Origin: Teredinibacter waterburyi
GTDB lineage: Bacteria > Pseudomonadota > Gammaproteobacteria > Pseudomonadales > Cellvibrionaceae
Assembly: GCF_001922985.1 (NCBI RefSeq)
Contig: NZ_MRUH01000022.1
Coordinates: 248,001-312,000 of the forward strand
Length of the DNA stretch: 64,000 nt
Direction of reading: 5' to 3'
Shown here: positions 46,582-56,541 of the stretch, in pieces
Layout: each line of letters opens with the position of its first letter
Position numbering within the stretch: position 1 is the first letter of the stretch
Position numbers and translations under genes: made by a program
Notes under the pieces: model-generated
Database searches by the model: none
Seen by the model: only the letters and a program-made list of their open reading frames with translations
What the model was told of the DNA's origin: nothing

Positions 46582-47112
46582 TTAGTTGGAAGCGCAATGT
46601 TCCGGTACCAGTAATTTTAACGCCTTTCTCGTGCGGAGCTCATGCAGAGTGTTGCAATCCAAATTTTGATTGCCGCGCAAGTCTAGGTAAATTAACTGCT
46701 TCAAAGTCGTAAGCGGTTGAGCATTTACCACCTCGTTATTCGCTAGATTTAAACTCTCCAAGACTGCAAACGACTCGAGCAACGCGAGTTGTTTGACACT
46801 GTTTCCGGCCAAGCCGAGTTGACGTAACTGCACGAACTGCTCAAGTCCCGTAAGGTTGTTAATTTCGCCAGGGCCACAAAGCAGATTGGTTAGCTGCGCG
46901 GGCCGGTTCAAACGCTGTTCGGTAACCACGCTGGTTACACAGCTTTTTAGGGCTCCATCCCGAAAATCCAAGCTCCCTCGATAATCGCGCGAATCGTATA
47001 GCTCGCGCTCGTTCAAAACGAGTTCGTAACTGTTGCATGCACCTAGCAGTGATGCGGCACCGATTGCTGCGCAAAAGAAAAGTCTGTTTTTAAGGTGGCT
47101 TCTGGTCTTCAT
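46582..47112 (-). CDS. Leucine-rich-repeat lipoprotein
   Basis: 176 residues. Signal peptide with lipobox LLGAC/NS. The mature part contains about three LRR units (LRQLGLAGNSVKQ, LESLNLANNEVVN, LIYLDLRGNQNLD), capped by cysteine-containing ends. Probably a small protein-binding lipoprotein in the periplasm or at the outer membrane; the partner is unknown. Read towards the PilZ gene. Its own promoter shares the 47113-47464 region with the BlaI operon, transcribed the other way. Confidence 0.8.
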   Translation of the reverse strand: MKTRSHLKNRLFFCAAIGAASLLGACNSYELVLNERELYDSRDYRGSLDFRDGALKSCVTSVVTEQRLNRPAQLTNLLCGPGEINNLTGLEQFVQLRQLGLAGNSVKQLALLESFAVLESLNLANNEVVNAQPLTTLKQLIYLDLRGNQNLDCNTLHELRTRKALKLLVPEHCASN

Positions 47113-47270
47113 AGAGGATTCTCTGCGGTATAGCGCATGTATGTGGGAGCTGGTGAGTTGCGGTTAGCCGGCCAGCGGGATTGCCGGTGATTTTACGCGA
47201 ATCTCACTGCGACAATAGCACTAGGATCAACTTTCTCGAAGCGATTTGGCGGCGCAGAGTGATGAACTAA

Positions 47271-47306
47271 AATCTTCTAGTGCTAATTATTTAGCACTAG
47301 AAGATT
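47271..47306. repeat. Perfect 16-bp inverted repeat
   Basis: Arms AATCTTCTAGTGCTAA (47271-47286) and TTAGCACTAGAAGATT (47291-47306) are perfectly complementary around a TTAT loop. The GTGCTA-N6-TAGCAC dyad sits at its centre. It could work as a DNA operator or as a strong RNA hairpin. Confidence 0.9.
47280..47297. promoter_or_regulatory. Operator-like dyad 1, GTGCTA-N6-TAGCAC
   Basis: Perfect dyad with spacer ATTATT, in the centre of the 16-bp inverted repeat. Centre lies 63 bases upstream of dyad 3. Candidate binding site of the BlaI-type repressor encoded at 47465; inferred from position and symmetry. Confidence 0.6.
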
Positions 47307-47323
47307 GCATCTCCGAAATTAAG

Positions 47324-47341
47324 GTGCTACTTTTACAGCAT
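47324..47341. promoter_or_regulatory. Operator-like dyad 2, imperfect
   Basis: GTGCTA-N6-CAGCAT: the left half is perfect and the right half keeps four of six bases. Same six-base spacing as dyads 1 and 3. Confidence 0.5.
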
Positions 47342-47342
47342 G

Positions 47343-47360
47343 GTGCTAAAAACGTAGCAC
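47343..47360. promoter_or_regulatory. Operator-like dyad 3, GTGCTA-N6-TAGCAC
   Basis: Perfect dyad with spacer AAAACG, one base after dyad 2, about 105 bases before the repressor start codon. Same half-sites and spacing as dyad 1. Confidence 0.6.
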
Positions 47361-47464
47361 GTGGAGTGTTGATCCACGCTGGCTAATCGAGCGGCTAGCC
47401 AAGTCTGATAGCTGAATCGTAAAAGCTAGTGTGAAGAATCTAATATTAAAAAGGTACACGTGAA

Positions 47465-47854
47465 ATGCCGCCACTTTCCCAACACAATTTAAGCCGTCGA
47501 GAGCGCCAGATTATGGATATCCTTTATGAAATGGGGTCTGCCTCAGCCCACGATGTACAGGCGCGGTTGCCGAACCCACCAGGCTATTCGGCGGTGCGGG
47601 CGTTAATCGCCCGCCTAGTTGAAAAGGATATCGTGAGTTTTAAAAACGAAGGGCCGAAATATATTTACTCGCCGAAGGTTGGCGAAAAAAAGGCGAGTCA
47701 ATCGGCGATACAGCGTCTAATCAAAACATTCTTTAAAGGCTCTCCGGTACAGGCCGTAAACGCCTTGCTCGATATGGAAGGCGATGACTTGTCCGCGCAT
47801 GAAATTGAACAGCTGGAACGCAACATTGCGCGGATTAAAGCACTAAAAAAATAG
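47465..47854 (+). CDS. BlaI/MecI/CopY-family transcriptional repressor
   Basis: 129 residues. N-terminal winged helix (about 8-80: LSRRERQIMDILYEMGSAS, then YSAVRALIARLVEKD as recognition helix) and a C-terminal dimerisation helix region. In known systems a BlaR1-type M56 protease inactivates such a repressor upon a signal. The next gene, 48 bases on, encodes such a protease, so this is a matched pair. The dyads upstream are likely its operators. It probably controls its own operon. Confidence 0.92.
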   Translation: MPPLSQHNLSRRERQIMDILYEMGSASAHDVQARLPNPPGYSAVRALIARLVEKDIVSFKNEGPKYIYSPKVGEKKASQSAIQRLIKTFFKGSPVQAVNALLDMEGDDLSAHEIEQLERNIARIKALKK

Positions 47855-47902
47855 TGATTACTCTAGCAACAATTAATCGCGGGAACAGGAAGGGCTAAAA
47901 CG

Positions 47903-49492
47903 ATGATCGTTACCGTAAACATTATAAACGCGCTATTCGCGGTGTGGTTAAAGCCTGTTGCTACTTTATTGTTCGTCGGTTGGTTGTTGGCGAGGCCTAG
48001 CGTTAGCTCTTCAAACAGGCAGCACAGTTTTTTAACGATTGGTCTTTTGGTCACTTTGATCGCGTTAAGCGTAAGTGTTTGGCTGCCGCAGCTGGCGATT
48101 GGGGTAGTACCGAGTGAGCTATACCGCGCGGCTAATTTGCGCTTACTTTTGGGGCCGCAACTCACTACAGATTTAACACTAAGTTATGTGCTTATAGGGG
48201 CGTACCTCTTGGTTGCTATTAGCCTGTTAATCTCAAGCCTACGGGAGCTGCTCGATATAGCCCGATTGACAAAAGTGGCGCAACTTAGCGATAACAAAAA
48301 AATCGAATCCGCAGCGGCAAAACTTACTGCACATTTCGGTCTAGCGCCGGGGCGTATACGCTTAAAGCAAAGTAGTGAAATTCCTTCGCCGATAACTTGG
48401 GGATGGAAAAATGCGGTAATTTTACTGCCGAAGGATGCATCTAATTGGCCAATCGCGCGACTTGAACGGGTCCTCTGTCATGAAGTTGCCCACATAAAAC
48501 GTGGTGATTGGATAACCAAGCTGTCGTTGCGCGTTATCACCTCGCTCTTCTGGTTTTTGCCACCGGTCTGGAAATTCAGTAACAAAATTAATTGGCATGC
48601 AGAGATAGCCTGTGACGACAGTGTGCTTAGCCTATTTAATTGTAGAGCTGAGTATGCGGAGGATCTGCTAGCTATATCGGCAGATATTAAACAAAACTCA
48701 CTTGCGCTTGGCTTTAATTCGCTTTTATATCGACGTATCGATCTTATCTTGGATCCGAGCCGTCATCGCAGTTCAGTATCAGTTTGGCAGATGTGTTTTT
48801 TCGCGATAGGTGTTTTGCTATTGGTAGGCCCCGTTGCATTGTTGCAGTTAGATGAGGTGACCAAGCAAGAGGACTACCTAACGTGGTTGCCTTCGCCGCT
48901 AGCACTTGTAGCGCAGGAGTCGGTAACGGAGAGCTACGCGGATCATACGAGTGAACGCGATTGGAAAATACGTCAGTGGGAGTTAGATCTACGCAAGACT
49001 TTATCAGCGGAATCCGCAGTAAAGAACTCCCAAGATTCCAATAAAGAATTAACCGGAGCCAACTTAACGCGGTTAGATTATACAGTGCCTACACGTGTGA
49101 CGGCGGAACACACTCTAACCGTGAATACTGCGGTCGAGGCAGCATCTAAAGATAGCGTTGATAATACGGCAAGGATTATAACGATAAAGCCAAAACTTGC
49201 GCAGCCGCCGTTAAAGCTTCAGAACTATCAACTGTTACAGGTTGTCGCGCCTGAATATCCACGTTCCGCTTTAGTTCGAGGTCTAGAAGGGCGAGTAAAA
49301 GTGGTGTTTGATGTAAATGAAAATGGGGCGGTTGAAGCTATTCGACTGGTGGAGCCATCGGAGTATTCGGTTTTTAATCGTGCGGTTATCACTGCGGTAG
49401 AAAAATTTAAGTTTCAGCCTTTAGAGTTGAATGGAACACCGATAAAAACAAAAAATGTCTCAGAGACATTTGTCTTCACTTCTAGCGATTAG
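47903..49492 (+). CDS. M56 (BlaR1-type) peptidase with C-terminal TonB domain
   Basis: 529 residues. Membrane helices at about 10-30, 42-62 and 93-112. A cytoplasmic zinc-protease loop carries HEVAH (193-197) and a probable third ligand in HAEIACDD. A further helix lies at about 293-315. The outside region lacks a penicillin-binding sensor: it has a polar linker and a TonB C-terminal domain (about 440-525, VVAPEYPRSALVRGLEGRVKVVF). So the sensing end is TonB-like. An external signal may trigger the protease and relieve repression. A strong AGGAAGGG ribosome site precedes it. The signal is unknown. Confidence 0.9.
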   Translation: MIVTVNIINALFAVWLKPVATLLFVGWLLARPSVSSSNRQHSFLTIGLLVTLIALSVSVWLPQLAIGVVPSELYRAANLRLLLGPQLTTDLTLSYVLIGAYLLVAISLLISSLRELLDIARLTKVAQLSDNKKIESAAAKLTAHFGLAPGRIRLKQSSEIPSPITWGWKNAVILLPKDASNWPIARLERVLCHEVAHIKRGDWITKLSLRVITSLFWFLPPVWKFSNKINWHAEIACDDSVLSLFNCRAEYAEDLLAISADIKQNSLALGFNSLLYRRIDLILDPSRHRSSVSVWQMCFFAIGVLLLVGPVALLQLDEVTKQEDYLTWLPSPLALVAQESVTESYADHTSERDWKIRQWELDLRKTLSAESAVKNSQDSNKELTGANLTRLDYTVPTRVTAEHTLTVNTAVEAASKDSVDNTARIITIKPKLAQPPLKLQNYQLLQVVAPEYPRSALVRGLEGRVKVVFDVNENGAVEAIRLVEPSEYSVFNRAVITAVEKFKFQPLELNGTPIKTKNVSETFVFTSSD

Positions 49493-49591
49493 CCAGAAGT
49501 AAGACGGTAATAAGCGCAACTGTAATTCACCTTGGTCAAAAACGTGTGCCTTAAATGGCTTGACGCATAACAAAAGTGAGAGGAATACAGT

Positions 49592-50284
49592 ATGAATTCG
49601 AAAATGTATATCGAATCAAAACAGGGTTTTACATCGAACGGCTCGTTGAGCATATTAGGTGAGGCTAGCAAAAATACGATTTCATCGATTGTACACTGGA
49701 GTAAAGTCGCGTCCCTAGCGCTTGTGATTACCACGTTATTGCTATTAACCATGGAGCGCTTAATCGCAATGACCCATATCGAAATTGTTGAAGAAGAGTT
49801 TGTGCCGATGCCGCCGGTATGGATGGAGGAACCGGTAATCAAAACCATTATCGATAATAAACCAAAACCACCTGCAGAGATCGACAATGTACCGCCAATA
49901 CCAGAGCCTGTGGTAGCGGATGGCGGAAAAATTGGTGTCGAAATACCGACAACGAAAATTATTCGTGATAAGGGTGATAAGTTTGTACTTACAAGCGGTG
50001 CTAATATTCCCATTGCGCAATACTTGGTCGCGGCAAAATACCCGGCATCGGCCTTACGTCGTGGCCAAGAGGGCTATGTCGATGTGATGTTTGATATAAC
50101 CGCGTTTGGCAGTACCGACAATATTCGAGTGCTGTACGCGGAACCTCAAGGTGTATTTGAACAGTCCGCAACCGCGGCGGTAAGTCGCTGGCGTTACCAG
50201 CCAAAAATGGATGGAGATAAGCCGGTTAGATTTGAAGGTATGACTAATCGTGTTCGCTTTGAGATGCAGGAGGGAAGTCTATGA
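49592..50284 (+). CDS. TonB-family energy-transducing protein
   Basis: 230 residues: a cytoplasmic N-terminus of about 40 residues, one membrane helix (about 43-62), a Pro-rich periplasmic stretch (MPPVWMEEPV, KPKPPAEIDNVPPIPEPVV) and a C-terminal TonB domain (about 140-228, KYPASALRRGQEGYVDVMFDI). It would span the periplasm to energise an outer-membrane receptor. The C-terminal domain resembles that fused to the M56 peptidase upstream. The stop overlaps the exbD start as ATGA. No TonB-dependent receptor is in the window. Confidence 0.9.
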   Translation: MNSKMYIESKQGFTSNGSLSILGEASKNTISSIVHWSKVASLALVITTLLLLTMERLIAMTHIEIVEEEFVPMPPVWMEEPVIKTIIDNKPKPPAEIDNVPPIPEPVVADGGKIGVEIPTTKIIRDKGDKFVLTSGANIPIAQYLVAAKYPASALRRGQEGYVDVMFDITAFGSTDNIRVLYAEPQGVFEQSATAAVSRWRYQPKMDGDKPVRFEGMTNRVRFEMQEGSL

Positions 50285-50697
50285 AGACATCTATCGCTAG
50301 GATAAAAAGCAAACCTGATAGTAAGGCCGAAATTGATTTAACACCTATGCTTGATGTAGTTTTTATAATGCTGATATTTTTCATTGTCACGGCTTCGTTT
50401 GTTAGAGAAAAATCACTAGGGCTTAACTTGATGCCGAAAATTAACAGCGAATCTTCTGATTCTGCCGTCGCCATTTTTAATGTGAATGCAAATAATGATA
50501 TTAGTTTAGACGGGCGTTCCGTGGATATACGCTCTGTACGTTCTGTCGTAGCACAAAAACTAGCCGAAAATTCCGGCATGAGTGTAGTGGTGAATGCTCA
50601 TGAGCAATCGAATACTGAGACTTATATGGCGATATTGGATGCCGCCCGACAGGCTAAGTACCCCAATGTAATGTTGAAAACCTATGGAGGTACTTAG
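50281..50697 (+). CDS. exbD: ExbD/TolR-family protein
   Basis: 138 residues: a short cytoplasmic N-terminus, one membrane helix with the proton-channel Asp (EIDLTPMLDVVFIMLIFF) and a periplasmic domain. ExbD normally works with ExbB to couple the proton gradient to TonB. No exbB is adjacent, so it must either use an ExbB/TolQ made elsewhere or have an altered role. Translation is coupled to the TonB gene by a four-base overlap. Last gene of the operon; the terminator is at 50799. Confidence 0.92.
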   Translation: MKTSIARIKSKPDSKAEIDLTPMLDVVFIMLIFFIVTASFVREKSLGLNLMPKINSESSDSAVAIFNVNANNDISLDGRSVDIRSVRSVVAQKLAENSGMSVVVNAHEQSNTETYMAILDAARQAKYPNVMLKTYGGT

Positions 50698-50798
50698 CGT
50701 GTTAAATACGACCACTAAACGTCTGTTTATAAGGTGTTAATGGTGAATCTTTGAAAAATTAAAATTGCACTAGTGGCATATAGAACAGTAGCGCCCTT

Positions 50799-50831
50799 GA
50801 CGCTTTCGTATGAAAGCGTCTTTTTTTGTTT
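50799..50831 (+). terminator. Rho-independent terminator after exbD
   Basis: Perfect nine-base stem GACGCTTTC-GTAT-GAAAGCGTC (50799-50820) followed by a run of seven T and then GTTTT. It lies about 100 bases after the exbD stop and 50 bases before rsmJ, clearly separating the two units. Confidence 0.92.
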
Positions 50832-50879
50832 TAAGCTACTCATACAGTAATTGTAAATCTGACGAGAACCGAGTCTCCC

Positions 50880-51701
50880 ATGACCGAACACAATAATTCT
50901 GAAGGCCAGCTAGCGGTTGCCACTGATGGTGTTATGAGGGTGGACGATGCTAAGGCGTTTGCCAAACACTACCAGTTACCATTATTGGCGACTAACGATA
51001 AAGCGTGGAGAGCCTTGGTTTTAGTTTTTGGCAGCCAAAAACTGTGGTTAGAAAATCGTGCCGAAAAAAAGCCGGTGGTTACAATCGTCGATTTTGTTGA
51101 AGGAGCAAATGCGCACCGGCGTAAATTTGGCGGTGGTAAAGGGCAGTCGATTGCAAAGGCTGTTGGACTTGGTAAAAGCAAACATATCACTGTGTTGGAT
51201 GCTACGGCTGGAATGGGGGCGGATGCTTTTGTATTAGCGACGCTGGGTTGCAAGGTGACGCTGTTGGAACGTAGCCCTGTCGTGCAGCTGTTGTTGGAAG
51301 ATGGCTTGCGACGAGCGTTGAGTTATGCCGAAAGCGAAGACCCTGAGCTCGAAACAATTCTACGGCGGATGACCTTGATTAAAAGTGACAGCCTAGCGTA
51401 TTTGAGGGCATTACCAGAAGACAGTACGCAAGTGGTCTTTCTCGACCCGATGTTTCCTGAGCGTAAAAAAAGCGCCGAAGTAAAAAAAGAAATGAAATCG
51501 TTCCATAGTCTAGTGGGTAAGGATGAAGATGCCGATGCACTTTTGGCCCTAGCGCTTAGAGTCGCGAACAATCGTGTTGTGGTTAAACGACCAAAGTTAG
51601 CGCCGTTCTTAGCTGAGCAAGAACCTGGCTATCAGCTTGTCGGAAAGTCGGGGCGGTTTGATGTGTATCCCTTAAAGGCCTTTGACGCAGATCCGGCTTA
51701 A
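50880..51701 (+). CDS. rsmJ: 16S rRNA m2G1516 methyltransferase RsmJ
   Basis: 273 residues. Class I methyltransferase with SAM motif VLDATAGMGADAFVLATLG, LLERSPVVQLLLEDGL, and the catalytic VVFLDPMFPERKKSAEVKKE. It methylates G1516 of 16S rRNA in the cytoplasm. Preceded by the terminator of the ExbD operon, so it has its own promoter. Slightly longer N-terminal region than the conserved core, which is usual. Confidence 0.93.
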   Translation: MTEHNNSEGQLAVATDGVMRVDDAKAFAKHYQLPLLATNDKAWRALVLVFGSQKLWLENRAEKKPVVTIVDFVEGANAHRRKFGGGKGQSIAKAVGLGKSKHITVLDATAGMGADAFVLATLGCKVTLLERSPVVQLLLEDGLRRALSYAESEDPELETILRRMTLIKSDSLAYLRALPEDSTQVVFLDPMFPERKKSAEVKKEMKSFHSLVGKDEDADALLALALRVANNRVVVKRPKLAPFLAEQEPGYQLVGKSGRFDVYPLKAFDADPA

Positions 51702-51765
51702 GCTCGCTCTATTTATTTAGCAAAGACTAAGCTAAAGGTAAGCGACAGGATTATCCTCTGACACG

Positions 51766-52092
51766 TTACTTGTCGATGAATTTAACTAGACGGCTAATAA
51801 TCAGCCTTACGTGCGCCAAGATAGCGACCACGAAGCCCGCTCCGGCCATTATAAGCCCTGCTAGTACCAGCCATTCTTGTTTGACTGAGGGTTCAACCGT
51901 GGTGTTGGCGAGATAAACAATTATTACCCCAACGGCAAAAAAAATTGCACCGTTACGAAATTGTTTAAACATAAGTTGTTGCGGAGCATGATAGTGCAGG
52001 TAAAGCGCCTGTTTGATTAACGCCCATTTTGATTGCAAAGTACTGCCGTGTAATTTGGCACCCTGCTGGGGTGTTTGTTTTTTCTGTTTCAT
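51766..52092 (-). CDS. Small two-helix membrane protein, unknown
   Basis: 108 residues with two membrane helices (AIFFAVGVIIVYLA and LVLAGLIMAGAGFVVAILAHV). I do not recognise the family. The start overlaps the moaE stop by four bases (ATGA), so it is translated with the moa operon, though its role there is unknown. Confidence 0.6.
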   Translation of the reverse strand: MKQKKQTPQQGAKLHGSTLQSKWALIKQALYLHYHAPQQLMFKQFRNGAIFFAVGVIIVYLANTTVEPSVKQEWLVLAGLIMAGAGFVVAILAHVRLIISRLVKFIDK

Positions 52093-52562
52093 TCGGATTC
52101 GGTCGTCCAGCGCGAGGCGGCTTGTTCGTCACTTTCTTTAGCATCGACCCAGTTATCACCTTCTTTTTTCCAGAACGGCGCTTGGGTTTTTAATATATCC
52201 ATAATATACATGGCGCCGTCGAAGGCTGCGGCGCGGTGTGCTGCACTAACGGCAACCAACACAATCTGATCGCCGAGCTGGAGTGAGCCGACGCGGTGAA
52301 TTATTGTGACCTGTTGTAGCTTATAGCGAGATCGCGCCGCAACTTCGAGTTCTGCCAGCACCGTTTCGGTCATACCGGGATAGTGTTGCAGAGAAAAGGT
52401 GTTTGCTGTTGGGTTGCCTTCAGCCGTGTTCGTAGTCGCTATAAATTCTCGCACTAGGCCCGTAAATAAAACAATCGCACCGGCGCTCGCCGAGGTGTTG
52501 GCGCTGCGTAATGCGTTATATTCTGCGCCGGTATCAAAATCTTCCTGTTGGATACGAATCAT
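52089..52562 (-). CDS. moaE: Molybdopterin synthase large subunit MoaE
   Basis: 157 residues with family-typical GAIVLFTGLVREF, HYPGMTETVLAELEVAARS, the HRVGSLQLGDQIVLVAV segment and the catalytic lysines near WKKE. Transfers sulfur from MoaD to precursor Z to form molybdopterin. Part of the leftward moaC-moaD-moaE set; moaA and moaB are not in this window. Downstream overlaps the small membrane-protein gene. Confidence 0.93.
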   Translation of the reverse strand: MIRIQQEDFDTGAEYNALRSANTSASAGAIVLFTGLVREFIATTNTAEGNPTANTFSLQHYPGMTETVLAELEVAARSRYKLQQVTIIHRVGSLQLGDQIVLVAVSAAHRAAAFDGAMYIMDILKTQAPFWKKEGDNWVDAKESDEQAASRWTTESE

Positions 52563-52587
52563 CGAAATTGCCCTTATTCTCCGAGCT

Positions 52588-52884
52588 TTAGCCGCCGGTA
52601 ACCGGTGGGAAGAATGCTACCTCGTCGCCGTTTCTTAGTGGTGTGTCGTCGCGCGCAACAGTTTGGTTTACTGCACATAAAATCGTCGCGCCTTGGGCGG
52701 CACTGGCCCAACGGCTGTCGTGTTGTTGGAGATACTGGCGTAGCTCAGCGACGCTAGTTATATTTTTGTTTGGGGTTAGTGTTTCGGATGGTCTGCCGAG
52801 TGTGTCGGCGAGGCTGGCAAAGTAGAGGAGATGAAGGCTAAATTTTGAAGCGCTTGTTTGGGTCTGCTTAGTCTTGTTTGTCAT
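52588..52884 (-). CDS. moaD: Molybdopterin synthase sulfur-carrier subunit MoaD
   Basis: 98 residues with a ubiquitin-like fold and the essential C-terminal Gly-Gly (PPVTGG), which is thiocarboxylated. A Thr/Ser/Gln-rich N-terminal extension of about 13 residues precedes the fold. The start overlaps the end of moaC by 17 bases. Confidence 0.93.
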   Translation of the reverse strand: MTNKTKQTQTSASKFSLHLLYFASLADTLGRPSETLTPNKNITSVAELRQYLQQHDSRWASAAQGATILCAVNQTVARDDTPLRNGDEVAFFPPVTGG

Positions 52885-53356
52885 GAGTCCAATCGCCTGA
52901 TTTGCCGCCTAACTTTTGCAACAGCTGAGTGTTGCGAATGACCATGCCTTTGTCGACGGCTTTACACATATCATAGATAGTGAGTGCTGCGATAGATGCT
53001 GCCGTAAGCGCTTCCATTTCGACACCGGTTTTACCATCAAGTTTACACAAGGCTTCAATTACAACGCAGTTGTTGGTTTCATCTGCGCGAATATCGACAC
53101 TAATCTTTGTCAGCATTAGTGGGTGGCAAAGCGGGATTAGATCGCTGCATTTTTTCGCGGCCTGAATGCCGGCGATTCGAGCAACCGCAAATACATCGCC
53201 CTTGTGGTGTTTGCCTTCCACAATCATTGCCAGTGTTTCTGGCTGCATAACTATTTCACTTCGGGCAATTGCCTGCCTTTGGGTGACGGCTTTACCGCCC
53301 ACATCGACCATGTGGGCTTCGCCTTGCGGGTTGAGGTGAGTAAGTTGTTTAGACAT
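52868..53356 (-). CDS. moaC: Cyclic pyranopterin monophosphate synthase MoaC
   Basis: 162 residues, usual length. Signature segments: [44 protein letters not shown] and [10 protein letters not shown]. It acts with MoaA to convert GTP to the pyranopterin precursor of the molybdenum cofactor. First gene of the leftward moa operon. Confidence 0.95.
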   Translation of the reverse strand: MSKQLTHLNPQGEAHMVDVGGKAVTQRQAIARSEIVMQPETLAMIVEGKHHKGDVFAVARIAGIQAAKKCSDLIPLCHPLMLTKISVDIRADETNNCVVIEALCKLDGKTGVEMEALTAASIAALTIYDMCKAVDKGMVIRNTQLLQKLGGKSGDWTHDKQD

Positions 53357-53385
53357 AGGAGCTGCTCTTATACCTAGCTGAAAAA

Positions 53386-55634
<2,249 letters not shown>

Positions 55635-55842
55635 CTTGTATTTCCTTTGTGTGTCATTCAGGTCAAATTATTCAGGATAAGCGTTCGGGTTGTGCTCTTG
55701 AGTTGTGCGACGCGGATAAGTGATGTCTTGGGCTATTTCATCTTGCCGCGCGGTCTTCACGCGCGGATGATATTGGTGTTAGCTTGCCCGCAAGTATTGG
55801 ATGTTTTAAGCCTTTAGTCGCGAGAGGGCCGATGGGTGGCGC

Positions 55843-56193
55843 TTATGCTAGCGCGGCATAGTCCTCTTCATTAAAGCCAATCAGTAGTTTGCCGTCGCCG
55901 TATTCTAATACTGGGCGTTTAATTAGCGTTGGGTTGGCGAGTACGATACTCCAGCTACCCTGATCTAGCTTGGACTTCTCGTCGCTGCTTAACTGCTTCC
56001 AAGTAGTGCTGCGGCGGTTAATTAATACCTCGGCGCCAACTTTGTCCAGCCAAGCTTGCAGCTTGTCGGCACTCATTGACTGCACGCGAAAATCATTAAA
56101 GTCGTAGGCAATTGAATGACTTTCTAGCCATTTACGCGCTTTTTTAACCGTATCGCAGTTTTTAATACCGTAGAGCTGGATGGTGGTTAACAT
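55843..56193 (-). CDS. ArsC/Spx-family protein, YffB-like
   Basis: 116 residues, thioredoxin-like. The N-terminal LYGIKNCDTVKKARKWL has the single active cysteine, and NPTLIKRPVLEY holds the conserved Arg-Pro. Resembles YffB, a small ArsC/Spx-fold protein often found near dapD/dapE in gammaproteobacteria. Probably not an arsenate reductase in the resistance sense; the role is unclear. Confidence 0.85.
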   Translation of the reverse strand: MLTTIQLYGIKNCDTVKKARKWLESHSIAYDFNDFRVQSMSADKLQAWLDKVGAEVLINRRSTTWKQLSSDEKSKLDQGSWSIVLANPTLIKRPVLEYGDGKLLIGFNEEDYAALA

Positions 56194-56541
56194 AATCTAA
56201 AAACGCCGCTGGTTGATGAGGATGGCCCTGTTTCAGGGGCTGCAACTATACCAAAATGCGGCCGTTGGTTCACCTGTTACGGCAATCACTAACTTTAGCG
56301 AATTACGGCAAGTGAGGGTGGTGGCTGGTCGCAGCTAGAAGCCTCGGCCTATAATTGCCAAACACTTGTCTTTACTGGTTAGCCAATCGGTCAAAATATG
56401 GCCAGTTACGGGATGGTCATGACGCCTAGCGGTTGACTATGGGGTGTTTTGATTTTGAACTATCTTGTTTTTAACCATTGGCTCCTTGCTATAAGCGGGT
56501 ATCTAAATATTCGCCGCTTTCTCTAATAGGACTATTCGAAA
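56194..56541. other. Divergent intergenic region
   Basis: About 350 bases between the leftward yffB-like gene and the rightward MscS gene. It should hold both promoters. Beyond a weak five-base CCCTG-TTT-CAGGG hairpin at 56226-56238, I see nothing distinct. Confidence 0.4.

Larger units (their letters stand above)
47113..47464. other. Divergent control region of LRR and BlaI genes
   Basis: About 350 bases. Holds three GTGCTA-type dyads (listed separately) and one lone TAGCAC at 47216-47221. Two weak sigma70-like pairs overlap the dyads: TTGCAT (47305-47310) with TACTTT (47328-47333), and TTTACA (47332-47337) with TAGCAC (47355-47360), both with 17-base spacing. Neither is decisive. Confidence 0.5.
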
